Source of the DNA: Polaromonas jejuensis NBRC 106434
GTDB taxonomy: Bacteria > Pseudomonadota > Gammaproteobacteria > Burkholderiales > Burkholderiaceae_C
Assembly: GCF_001598235.1 (NCBI RefSeq)
Contig: NZ_BCYO01000022.1
Location: 1 to 64,000 of the forward strand
DNA length: 64,000 bases
Reading direction: 5' to 3'
Notes under the pieces: generated by a model
The model's input: only the letters and a program-made list of their open reading frames with translations
Told to the model about the DNA's origin: nothing
Databases searched by the model: none
Program-made: the position numbers and the translations under genes
In this document: piece after piece, positions 25,758 through 34,304 of the stretch
Numbering within the stretch: position 1 is the stretch's first letter
How the letters are laid out: the number at the start of each line of letters is the position of its first letter

Positions 25758-26231
25758 CTAAGTAACGTCCAGTACCCTTAAGATCATCGTGTAGCTGGGC
25801 ACGATCTCGCCGGTACCAGGCTCCGTCCACTCGGCATACAGCCCGGCCAGCATCCACGGCTCGCCGTCGGCACGCGCAAAGCGCCAGGCAATGCTTTTAG
25901 CCTTTGGGTCGTGGTTCGGGTAATACGGCTCGTCAAAGGTCTCGGCCGGGATCAGGCAGCGTTGGCCGCGCCGCCATGGCCCTCCGAACGTCCAGGACCT
26001 GGCCAGGCCCTCGCGCCTGGCGTTGTTGGTGCTGAGCCGCTTCTTGCCGTCCTTCGTACTTGGAATGCGGGTCGGACTGTCCGGCGGGATCATTGCCCAC
26101 TGGCCCACCAGGGCATCGCCCGGCTTGAAGTATGGCCCCGGCTTCAGCGGCGCGACGTAGCCGCCGTAAAGGCCCTTGAGATTGACCTTGCCCAGGCGCT
26201 CATAGCCTGGTGGCACGTAGAGGTTGCACAT
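25758..26231 (-). pseudogene. SRAP (YedK/HMCES-type) protein, N-terminal fragment
   Basis: The first 150 residues of the SRAP protein, starting MCNLY with the conserved Cys2 that crosslinks to abasic sites, followed by STNNARREGLARSWTF and RCLIPAETFDEPYY (the conserved Asn and Glu). After SYTMI at the element junction the frame reads eight foreign codons (LRVLDVT and stop). The rest of the gene is at 4566-4868. SRAP proteins shield abasic sites in DNA; linkage to umuDC makes sense as an SOS repair cluster. Confidence 0.88.
25782..25790. other. attachment core, right end of element A
   Basis: GATCATCGT matches 4860-4868 exactly. On its right side the sequence is SRAP coding; on its left it diverges into the element 5' end, about 105 bases upstream of the first element gene. 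Confidence 0.75.
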
Positions 26232-26284
26232 GGCGTTACTTTAGCGCCGGACAGGGCCTCTGGTTTGTAGTCCAAGTGGTGGAT

Positions 26285-26839
<555 letters not shown>

Positions 26840-26959
26840 CTAGCTGAGTTTGCGGAATGATGGCTAAAGTCCCCACGCCACTGATTCATCGGATAGTCGT
26901 TCACTCGCTGCCAAAAACAAGCCTGTCAACAATCTGGATTATCTAGCTCATGCTGAGTA

Positions 26960-27074
26960 CCGCTGAAGACTGACTACCGTCATACAATTTTTCGATCTGC
27001 TTGCTCCAGACCGGTCACTGAGAGATGCAGATTGTTAGTCGGCAATGTGGCGATGACTTCGATGACGGTTGCAC
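26960..27074 (-). repeat. dispersed repeat copy R3 (inverted relative to R1)
   Basis: On the minus strand it reads GCCACATTGCCGAC, CGGTCTGGAGCAAGCAGATC and GTAGTCAGTC, parallel to R1. R1 and R3 enclose umuC, umuD, the split SRAP gene and the IS fragment in inverted orientation. Without element A they would be about 3.7 kb apart. The stretch 26,834-27,118 shows no gene. Confidence 0.6.
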
Positions 27075-27118
27075 CCTCCATCGACTAGAGACGGAGACGT
27101 CGACGCCTACCTGCAGTG

Positions 27119-27616
27119 TCAGGGGGCTACTTGAGATAGTCTGCAGTGCACATCTGCTGTCGTGGGTGTTGCCCGTGAAGCTAGTACAAGACACGCGTCT
27201 TCCAGCAGCAAAGCCTCCCATGGCGTGCCCAGCATCGAGTCGGTATAGCGCTGCCCAGATACTGTCTCAAAGACGTGGGCCCTTTGACATTCCGTATCGG
27301 GTTCCGCGGCATTCCAGATTCGGGCTAGTGGCTCCATATGCCACCCATTACCGCCATTAATGTGCGCGGGGGTCACAATATACGCTGCTTCAAGCCGTGC
27401 ACCTGACTCCAGCAGCTCTTCGAGCTGCAGCTTACCGCTCAAGAAAAGCGTGCGCCCAATCTCGTAGGCATCCTCCCCCGTTCCGACTTCCTGGACACAA
27501 CTGGCAATGAACCAAATCTGGTGCAGCGCGAGTTCCGTCATCGTCCAGTACTTCTCGCTGGCACCACCAAACATTGCGGAAACGGGGGAATGAAAAGCTT
27601 CGTTGGTGATGAACAT
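27119..27616 (-). CDS. hypothetical protein divergent from an HTH regulator
   Basis: Likely start MFITNEAFHSPVSAMFGG at 27,616, about 166 residues. It is soluble with no signal peptide. Helical segments such as TMTELALHQIWFIASCVQEV are visible. I do not recognise a family. It is transcribed away from the XRE-type regulator at 27,682, with a palindrome between them, so the regulator may control both genes. Its last codons lie near repeat R3. Confidence 0.55.
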   Translation of the reverse strand: MFITNEAFHSPVSAMFGGASEKYWTMTELALHQIWFIASCVQEVGTGEDAYEIGRTLFLSGKLQLEELLESGARLEAAYIVTPAHINGGNGWHMEPLARIWNAAEPDTECQRAHVFETVSGQRYTDSMLGTPWEALLLEDACLVLASRATPTTADVHCRLSQVAP

Positions 27617-27634
27617 AGGCACTCAAAATGAACA

Positions 27635-27655
27635 CTATAGATTGTAGCTCTATAG
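27635..27655. promoter_or_regulatory. palindromic operator candidate between divergent genes
   Basis: CTATAGA and TCTATAG are 7-base inverted arms with a 7-base spacer, in the 65-bp gap between the hypothetical gene and the HTH gene. A dyad of this size suits a dimeric XRE-type repressor. Confidence 0.5.
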
Positions 27656-27681
27656 GGCTCATTGCTAATTAATCGAGGCAC

Positions 27682-27984
27682 ATGAACAGTGTCAAGATTC
27701 CCCGTAACCAGTTCGCAAAAGCGCTCAAGCACGCACGCAAGTTGCGCCTACTCAGCCAAGAGGATTTTGGCCTCGTTTCCAGTAGAACGTATGTAAGCAC
27801 TCTGGAGCGAGGACTCAAGTCACCCACGCTCAGCAAGATTGACGAGTTGGCTGCCGTCTTGTCACTGCACCCATTGACCCTCCTTACGTTGGCCTATGCA
27901 AGCCGACAAAATGCAGGGGCCGAGCACGAGTTGCTGACGAAGGTAGCCCAGGAGTTAGCAGCGTTGCAACATTCCGCCTCATAA
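27682..27984 (+). CDS. XRE-family transcriptional regulator
   Basis: A 100-residue protein with a single HTH_3 domain: FAKALKHARKLRLLSQEDFG, then SSRTYVSTLERGLKSPTLSK and IDELAAVLSLHPLTLLTLAY. This is the helix set of Cro/C1-like regulators. The C-terminal helix (LLTKVAQELAALQ) could dimerise. It probably represses itself and the divergent gene through the dyad at 27,635-27,655. Confidence 0.85.
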   Translation: MNSVKIPRNQFAKALKHARKLRLLSQEDFGLVSSRTYVSTLERGLKSPTLSKIDELAAVLSLHPLTLLTLAYASRQNAGAEHELLTKVAQELAALQHSAS

Positions 27985-28257
27985 AACTCCTCGGCCCTTG
28001 CATACTCCCTCGTTTTGGGGCAAACCAGTTTGGCGGCGACTTGGCCCCGATCACGAAGCTCAACCGGCGAGACTGGCGCGCCGCCTCAGTCGAGCTGCGC
28101 CGATGAGTTTATGGGGGCGGAAAAGTCCTGCCAAGACTGGTGACACGGAGGGAGGCCGAAACTACACTTCTCCTCTGACAGCCTGCCTCACGAACGGAAA
28201 ATACCCACCTTGGTTTCCAAGCACTTCCGCAAGCTGAGATCGTTCGCCCTAACCTCG

Positions 28258-28561
28258 CCCCCCCAGGCTTCTGGTAAAAATCCAGCCCACGACCGATCTT
28301 GATGATCCAACCATTGTCGAGGCGGATCTCGCAGTCATGGATGTTGGGGTTGAGTTTCACCTCCAGCTCGACATCCAGCTCCAGCAGACTCTGCTTGAGT
28401 TCATCGAGCTTTTCGGCGATGTCGGCCAACTGGGTCTTGTCGTAGTAGCCAGAGATCAGACTGATCTTCATCACCGTACCGGCCTTCAGAACCGTCTCTC
28501 AAAAGCGCACGAAGTTCTGAATCTGATGTTGCAGCCGAATGTACCCTGCAATAGGGAACGC
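28258..28561 (-). pseudogene. MIT C-terminal (PLD-like) domain protein, remnant
   Basis: The frame holds GYIRLQHQIQNFVRF, an in-frame TGA at about 28,498, then KAGTVMKISLISGYYDKTQ and IRLDNGWIIKIGRGLDFYQK. This pattern fits the phospholipase-D-like MIT_C domain of bacterial proteins. The N-terminal region is missing and the C-terminus breaks near 28,260. The flank 27,985-28,257 holds no gene. It is a non-functional scrap at the left border of element B. Confidence 0.55.
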
Positions 28562-28746
28562 GGACAATCCAAAACAACATAGCCGCCACGCCTCTGCTTC
28601 CCGCATGCGCAACCTTGGCGGCTTTTTTCATGGTTTTCCCTGATTTCGTGTTGCACCGCTAATAGTTGCTATTGACGCCAGATTTGGCATTCCTATTCTG
28701 GAGGTCCGTGGTCTTTGTGTTCAACAGCAATTTCAAGGCGGTATTT

Positions 28747-29059
28747 ATGAAACCCTCCGATATGACCGGGGAAGATGCTCCTGACGAAGAGCAAGAAGTC
28801 TCAGTGCCGGAAGACATTCCTCACGATCCGTTTCTCGTTGCGGTGCCAGGCGCTCAGATGAAGTTTACGGCGTGCGAGGTCGACGGTCGCTACGTCGTTG
28901 GTCTCGCTGAAGACGAACGACGAGGACGGTATGCACCTGAGCCAAGTTCCTGGACACCAGGGCGGCATTGGCGGCCGCGGAGCAGTCCGTCTTGCAATGC
29001 GCGTCCTTGGCCTCGAGTTCAAACACGCCGTCACGCACTTGCGCACCAAGGGGCTCTGA
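28747..29059 (+). pseudogene. frameshifted homologue of the small ginA-coupled gene
   Basis: The frame from MKPSDMTGEDAPDEEQEV runs to about DGRYVVGL, then leaves the family. The next frame continues with VSLKTNDEDGMHLSQVPGHQ, GGIGGRGAVRLAMRVLGLEF and ends TKGL with TGA directly before the ginA ATG (TGAATG). Its C-terminal part aligns with the element A protein (GGGGAVDLVMHLHGCNF). A single extra base near 28,895-28,905 explains the shift. It may be broken, use frameshifting, or be a sequence error. Confidence 0.6.
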
Positions 29060-30214
29060 ATGCACCTGATTGAAGCCACCGAAGACTTCAAGATTGCCGG
29101 GCGGCCCAAGCCTGGCTTCCCGATCGTTCTGTGGGAGGACATGCGTAGCTGCTCAGAGGCCAACACGTTCCTTCGCTACTACCTTGCGAGAGGCGCCATC
29201 GAATCGAAAAAGTCGTGGGGATCCGTAGGAAGGGCGATGTACGACTACTTCGGATTTCTTGAGGCGCACGAACTGTCGTGGGATGACGTCGATCGGGGCG
29301 AGGACAAGACCCTTGTCGCCGCATATAGAGACTACTGCTTTGAGATCGCCAAGCTCTCACGCAACACGGTGAGACAGCGCGTGCTCTACGTTTGTGAGTT
29401 CTACGAGTTTTCTAAACGGAAGGGTTGGATTCGAAGCCTGCCCTACGAATACGAGGATCGTCGCGTCATCCACACTGGGGCTCTCCTGGCGCACACAGAT
29501 GCCTCAGGCGGCAAAGTTAGCGTGCGCTCAGTCATGCCGCGCACGCAAAAGGATCTGCCGAAATTTCTGAATAAAGAGCAGGTCAATAATCTGCTGGGCG
29601 TAGCGGAAAACACTCATCACAAGATGATCATCCGGATGGCCCTCCAAACCGGCCTGCGACGCGAGGAACTGGCCAGCTTTCCCTTGGCCTATGTGTTCGA
29701 TCCCGACGCTGCCGGCATCAAGGAGCGAAATGTGCGCGTGACTCTCGACCCCCAAGATGGCACGGGAATGAGGACCAAGGGAAGCAGGAGTCGGGTCATC
29801 TATATCAGCCGTAGGCTCATGCGAGACCTGCACCACTACATCGTCCATTGGCGTGGAGAGCGAGCGTCGTTAAGCACCGAACCACAGAAGCCGCTATTTT
29901 TGAACCAGGCTGGACAGCCCTGGGCTGAAGACGGAAAGGGCATCGAGGCAATGGTGAGAAAAGTTGGCGCGAAGGCAAGCATCAAAACGCACCCGCACAT
30001 GCTTCGGCACACGTACGCAACCCACACCCTTGTGGCCCTACAGCGGCATCGCGGAGATACGCGTATTGAGCCCTTGGTCTTCGTGCAAAAGCAACTTGGG
30101 CATGCATCGATAACAACCACCATGATCTACCTGCATCTCATCAACGAGTTGGCCGATGACGCCGTGCTCGCCTACGACGATGAACTAAATAACTGGACGG
30201 ACGGCCAACTCTAA
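29060..30214 (+). CDS. ginA: tyrosine recombinase GinA (element B)
   Basis: A 384-residue recombinase homologous to the element A GinA. Arg I is in ALQTGLRREELASF, box II HxxR in THPHMLRHTYATHTL, and the Tyr in LGHASITTTMIYLHL. The N-terminal core-binding domain has WGSVGRAMYDYFGFLEAHE. The start follows the TGA of the small upstream gene with no gap, and its stop overlaps the ginB ATG (TAATG). It looks intact. Confidence 0.9.
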   Translation: MHLIEATEDFKIAGRPKPGFPIVLWEDMRSCSEANTFLRYYLARGAIESKKSWGSVGRAMYDYFGFLEAHELSWDDVDRGEDKTLVAAYRDYCFEIAKLSRNTVRQRVLYVCEFYEFSKRKGWIRSLPYEYEDRRVIHTGALLAHTDASGGKVSVRSVMPRTQKDLPKFLNKEQVNNLLGVAENTHHKMIIRMALQTGLRREELASFPLAYVFDPDAAGIKERNVRVTLDPQDGTGMRTKGSRSRVIYISRRLMRDLHHYIVHWRGERASLSTEPQKPLFLNQAGQPWAEDGKGIEAMVRKVGAKASIKTHPHMLRHTYATHTLVALQRHRGDTRIEPLVFVQKQLGHASITTTMIYLHLINELADDAVLAYDDELNNWTDGQL

Positions 30215-31911
30215 TGGGAAAGCGCAAGGTATTCATCAAAACCGACCTGACGACGCCCGAAGTCGAGCATGTCCACGATTCCTCCGGAGCGGTCGTCATT
30301 CCACTGGAGGTCATTCCACCGAAGGTCCAAACAGTGGCGCTTCACGCGGGTCGTGGCACCGCAAATTGGAGCTTCAATTTAAGCCCTTGGTACGGGGTGG
30401 GGATTGACTCGGTAACTTATGCCTGCCAGCGTCAGATCGAACGCTTCTTGGACAAACAGGACGGGGAGAAAGAGCCGGCGACCGTTAACACCTACTGCCA
30501 GCTAGGGCTGAAGTCTTTTCTCCAATACCTTTCCATGGCCTGCGTGGCTCTGCGCCGCGAACTGACGCTGAGTGACATCAATCGAGAAGCGATGGACGGG
30601 TACCTCATGTTCCTTAGGGATGGGCGTGCTTCGACAGTCACGCAGAAGAACAAATACGCCAGCGCCAAGGCAATCTTAAAGGCCCTGTGCGACCGCGGTC
30701 TGATTCGAGAAAGTCTGGGCGGCGACGATGCGACCTTCCCCCGCAACCCGTTCCCCGGTGTGCAACACAAGTCCAAGGGCGAGCAACCGTTACCGAAGTC
30801 TCAGCGCCAAGCGTTCTCGTTAGCCGTCAAGACCGCGGTGATGCCGATCTTTGCGCACGACGTCACGCCGACGTCGGAGCTACTTGCCTATGCGCTGCTG
30901 GTAATCGCTCTGCACACGGGCAGGAATACGACGCCGCTCTTGGAGATGTCGCCGGATTGCCTTCGCTCGCATCCCAAGGACGACACACGTTTCCTCGTGC
31001 TCTACAAGCGCCGAGGACATTCAACGAGTAAGGTCGCAATACGGGCGGATGTAAAGAGCGACCTGGGGATTGAGTCGATGCCTACGGTCAGACCATCGGT
31101 AGTACGCTTGGTCAACCGTGTTATTGAACTCTCGAAGCGTCTTCGCGAGGATGCCCCTGAGCATCTGCGCGACCGGGTGTGGCTATATCGAATGCGGGTC
31201 CCAGGACGAGGCGTCGGCGAGGTGGGTGCGATCAATGCGTTAACCATGGCGACGCTTGCGGTAGCGATCGGATTGCTGGTGAAGCGGTTCAAACTGGTCG
31301 ACACCGATGGGAAACCATTGCGCATCAACGTCAGCCGCTTACGAAAAACTTTCGTCAATCGTATCTACGAGATCCTGGACGGTGACGTCGTTTCCACGGC
31401 AGTAGCGGCGGGCAACACCGTAGACGTGACGGCCGTGAACTACCTTCGACCCGGCGAGGATGCTCAGAAGAACTGGCGGTTCATGGGTACTGCCCTGGTT
31501 CAGGAACTGCTGACCAAGACCATCGGTGCCACGGAGCGCACTCCCGTGGGACGCTGCTCTGACAGCAAAAACGGGGACTACGCTCCCAAACGGAATGGGG
31601 CGCCCTGCATGAGTTTTCTCAACTGTCTGCGCTGCCGCAACTACGTGGTGACCGGCGACGATCTGCACCGTTTATTCAGCTTTTACTGGCGCATTCTGAG
31701 GGAGCGCGCCCGAATGGACCCTATCCGTTGGCGACGCCAACTCGCACACATCGTGCGGCTGATCGATCGGGACGTCGTCGAGGCCGGTCTGGCTAAGGGC
31801 GTGTTCAAGCAAGCTGTGGTGGACAGGGAGCGAGAACGTGCCAAACACGATCCTCACCCGTTCTGGCGCAGCGACATGATCCTGTCTGACTTGGCTGGAG
31901 GGGCGGCATGA
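30214..31911 (+). CDS. ginB: tyrosine recombinase GinB (element B)
   Basis: A 565-residue recombinase. Box I reads ALHTGRNTTPLLEMS with the Arg kept, box II SRLRKTFVNRIY, and the Tyr in GNTVDVTAVNYLRP. A Cys-containing tail (MSFLNCLRCRNYVVTGDDLH) matches element A GinB and may bind zinc. It begins one base into the ginA stop and ends with a 4-base overlap with ginC, so the operon is translated as a chain. Confidence 0.88.
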   Translation: MGKRKVFIKTDLTTPEVEHVHDSSGAVVIPLEVIPPKVQTVALHAGRGTANWSFNLSPWYGVGIDSVTYACQRQIERFLDKQDGEKEPATVNTYCQLGLKSFLQYLSMACVALRRELTLSDINREAMDGYLMFLRDGRASTVTQKNKYASAKAILKALCDRGLIRESLGGDDATFPRNPFPGVQHKSKGEQPLPKSQRQAFSLAVKTAVMPIFAHDVTPTSELLAYALLVIALHTGRNTTPLLEMSPDCLRSHPKDDTRFLVLYKRRGHSTSKVAIRADVKSDLGIESMPTVRPSVVRLVNRVIELSKRLREDAPEHLRDRVWLYRMRVPGRGVGEVGAINALTMATLAVAIGLLVKRFKLVDTDGKPLRINVSRLRKTFVNRIYEILDGDVVSTAVAAGNTVDVTAVNYLRPGEDAQKNWRFMGTALVQELLTKTIGATERTPVGRCSDSKNGDYAPKRNGAPCMSFLNCLRCRNYVVTGDDLHRLFSFYWRILRERARMDPIRWRRQLAHIVRLIDRDVVEAGLAKGVFKQAVVDRERERAKHDPHPFWRSDMILSDLAGGAA

Positions 31912-33818
31912 GTGCACCTGGTGGAGTTCCCGTGGATCCAGGACTGCATCCGACGATGTTCGGACAGCCCTCGAGCGTTCGCGGACTGTGCGCAGACGAA
32001 CGCGATGCCTTGATCATCTCGATGCGAAGGGTCGATGGAGTCTGGGTCATCGCCAGCCGGTACCGTGACGATGTGTGGTGGATCTTGGGAGCGACCACGA
32101 ATACATCGAAGTCGAACACGAAACTAGACTTCACCGCTGTTCCTGAGCCTTTCAAGGGCGTGACCAAGGAAATGATCTACCGGTTCATGCGCCGAGGTAG
32201 AGACGGTCATACTCGACCCGGCTTGAGTCAACTCCACAAGACGTTGATCAACGCAAAGTTCTTCCTGGAACATGTGCGCGGCCTAGGTATCACGAGCCTC
32301 TCCGGAGTCACCACTCTGGTGTGCACAAGTTACGTGCAAGCCTGCAAGGAGCTCAGAACCGGCCTAGGGCCTGAGAAAAGGCGCGGCGGAGGGGCGGCGC
32401 TGACTGCCGGAACACTCTATAGACGACTGGGTGCCGTCGAGGCAATTCATGAGTTGAGCCAACACACCAACGACCCGATGCCGCAGCATCCGTGGCCGGA
32501 TTCGTCGGCGGATCACTTGTCCGGCGCTGGAAAGGCCAGACAGGGCAACAGAAACAAAACCCCGCTGATGCCAAACGAAGTATTCACCGCTCTCTTTCTC
32601 CGGGCTTGGTCGATCGTGCAGGACGCAGGGCGGCTGCTCGAACTCCGAGATGAGATGGACAAGGTCGGGGAAGAGTGCAAGGGATTCCATAAGCAATACG
32701 TGCCACAGCGGAAGAATCTGGTTCTCGAAAAGCTCGGGTGGACCGGGGGGCTTCGGAAGCTCAAGATCGATCTCAATGAAATTCGAACCGCCTGCTACAT
32801 CGTGGTCGCAAGCTTGAGCGGCTGCCGCAACCACGAACTCGCCTTCCTGCGGTCTAACGCGTACTACAGTTCAGAAGACGACGACGGCGAGCGCTACTGG
32901 TGGATGCGTTCTAAGTCGACTAAGACCGGCGAGGGAGATACGGAGTGGCTAATCCCTGAGGCTGCAGTAGCTGCGCTCAAAGTGATTGACCGCTGGGCTG
33001 CTCCATACCAAGCCATGCTGCACGAGGAAATTGAAAAATACCGGGCCGTTGACCCAAGCGATCTTCGTATCGCCGAAGCTCAAGAACACGTGGGAGCGGT
33101 GTTCGTGGGCGTGGACTTGAAAAAGCGCAAGCTTGTGCGGACCTTTTCAGTTCATCCATGGAACAACTCCCTCAAGGCCTTCGCGCGGGCATGCGGGCTT
33201 GACTGGGACCTGTCATCTCATCAGTTCAGGCGAAAGTTCGCGAACTATGCGGCGCGTAGCCAGTTCGGTGATCTTCGCTACCTGAGGGAGCACTTTAAGC
33301 ACTGGTCCCAAGACATGACCCTGGGGTATGCGATGAATGAGTCTCAGGAAATGAGCCTGTACCTTGACATTGAGGAGGAACTAGACGAGATCAAGGAAAG
33401 CGTTGTTGCGCAGTGGCTCAACGACGCAGAGCCTCTCGCCGGCGGGTACGGGAATAATATTGTGAACTGGCGCAGCAGGGAGGAAAACATCACCCTGTTC
33501 AAGAGCCGAGATCATATGATTCGCTCGATCGCCCAAAGCACGGCAATTCGCAGCAATGGCCACGCTTGGTGCACCGCTGATGACAATGCGTGTGTGGGCA
33601 ATGACCTGGATCGAACACGGTGTGGAGATGGCTGCAACAATGCCGTAATCGGACGCCGTCACGCTGCCACCTATCAAGGGCTATACGACCAGTTGAAAGA
33701 ACTCGAAAACTGCGAAGACATTGGCGAAGGTGGTCGGGAGCGGGTACGGCGCGACCTCGACCGGTGCCGAAGCGTGCTCAGGTCCCTCGGCCACGACCCT
33801 GTGGGAGCCATTGAATGA
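31908..33818 (+). CDS. ginC: tyrosine recombinase GinC (element B)
   Basis: The longest recombinase, 636 residues. Box I is SLSGCRNHELAFL, box II SSHQFRRKFANYA and the Tyr segment HWSQDMTLGYAMN. A C-terminal Cys-rich part (HAWCTADDNACVG then RTRCGDGCNNAVIG) parallels GinC of element A. It overlaps ginB and ginD by 4 bases each (ATGA). Confidence 0.88.
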   Translation: MSAPGGVPVDPGLHPTMFGQPSSVRGLCADERDALIISMRRVDGVWVIASRYRDDVWWILGATTNTSKSNTKLDFTAVPEPFKGVTKEMIYRFMRRGRDGHTRPGLSQLHKTLINAKFFLEHVRGLGITSLSGVTTLVCTSYVQACKELRTGLGPEKRRGGGAALTAGTLYRRLGAVEAIHELSQHTNDPMPQHPWPDSSADHLSGAGKARQGNRNKTPLMPNEVFTALFLRAWSIVQDAGRLLELRDEMDKVGEECKGFHKQYVPQRKNLVLEKLGWTGGLRKLKIDLNEIRTACYIVVASLSGCRNHELAFLRSNAYYSSEDDDGERYWWMRSKSTKTGEGDTEWLIPEAAVAALKVIDRWAAPYQAMLHEEIEKYRAVDPSDLRIAEAQEHVGAVFVGVDLKKRKLVRTFSVHPWNNSLKAFARACGLDWDLSSHQFRRKFANYAARSQFGDLRYLREHFKHWSQDMTLGYAMNESQEMSLYLDIEEELDEIKESVVAQWLNDAEPLAGGYGNNIVNWRSREENITLFKSRDHMIRSIAQSTAIRSNGHAWCTADDNACVGNDLDRTRCGDGCNNAVIGRRHAATYQGLYDQLKELENCEDIGEGGRERVRRDLDRCRSVLRSLGHDPVGAIE

Positions 33819-34231
33819 CCAGCCAGCGGAAAAATGCCGAGACACGCGAGAAGGAGCTCAGGCTGGCCATCTTCCGGATCGAGAAGGGGCGCTCACGTGC
33901 CAAGGCCGCGAAGCTCAGCGTCGCCGCCGTGGCGCGGGAGGCGGGCGTGACGCCGGCTCTGATTCACAACCACTACCCGGCAATTGCCGAGGAAATCCGC
34001 GTCAAGCAGGGCGCATCCGTCCGCCAACAGCGTGATGCGAAACATGATGAACTCAAGCTGGAGCGTGAGAAGAACAGGGCTCTGAGGCAACAACTGGACG
34101 AGATTAGGCACCAGATGGCGAAGCTGGCGAGCATCAACGAAGTGATGCTGGAAGAAAATCGAATCTTGAAGGCAGTGTCGGCCGATTCCAAGGTTGTAAA
34201 TTTAGAGTCAAAACGCTGCGAAAAAAGTTAG
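33815..34231 (+). CDS. ginD: GinD-like small HTH/coiled-coil protein (element B)
   Basis: A 138-residue DUF6262/TnpC-type protein. The HTH-like segment is VAAVAREAGVTPALIHNHYP; a coiled coil follows (LKLEREKNRALRQQLDEIRH). The native C-terminus VVNLESKRCEKS shows what element A lost to its IS. Only 62 bases separate its stop from the comM junction, so this copy has no cargo behind it. Confidence 0.82.
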   Translation: MTSQRKNAETREKELRLAIFRIEKGRSRAKAAKLSVAAVAREAGVTPALIHNHYPAIAEEIRVKQGASVRQQRDAKHDELKLEREKNRALRQQLDEIRHQMAKLASINEVMLEENRILKAVSADSKVVNLESKRCEKS

Positions 34232-34293
34232 CTCTTCTAACATGTTGATTTGATTGAAAATACGCCCTCCTAACTGTTAGCAACGTTCCAGAA

Positions 34294-34304
34294 GGTTTGA
34301 CCTG
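34294..34304. other. attachment site of element B in comM
   Basis: GGTTTGACCTG marks the boundary: from 34,296 rightwards the frame is comM (FDLPIALGILAASGQ), and to the left an in-frame TAG at 34,278 stops it. The similar GGTTTTCCCTG lies at 28,632. The 62 bases between ginD and this site are AT-rich, as expected of a GInt 3' end. Confidence 0.6.

Larger units (their letters stand above)
4869..25790 (-). mobile_element. Element A: GInt-type genomic island inserted in the SRAP gene
   Basis: The element is about 20.9 kb. Read on the minus strand it has the tripartite layout known for GInt islands: a gin operon at the 5' end (25.7-20.4 kb), a cargo region (20.4-5.0 kb) and a short 3' end at 4,869. 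The ends share the 9-bp core GATCATCGT, and removal would restore the SRAP frame. Cargo includes the Fur-linked iron operon, a DUF2233 gene, small hypotheticals, two complete insertion sequences and several gene remnants. All four gin genes look full length, though ginD has an altered tail from an IS and GinB lacks one expected Arg. Confidence 0.8.
28632..34304 (+). mobile_element. Element B: cargo-poor GInt-type element abutting comM
   Basis: About 5.7 kb, consisting of the small upstream gene and ginABCD with almost nothing after ginD. The borders carry imperfect direct repeats GGTTTTCCCTG (28,632-28,642) and GGTTTGACCTG (34,294-34,304), the second lying in comM coding sequence. The 3' end (CTGTTAGCAAC then AGAA) matches the 3' end of element A. 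The left flank is island DNA, not the missing 5' part of comM. The left border is less certain than the right. Confidence 0.65.
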
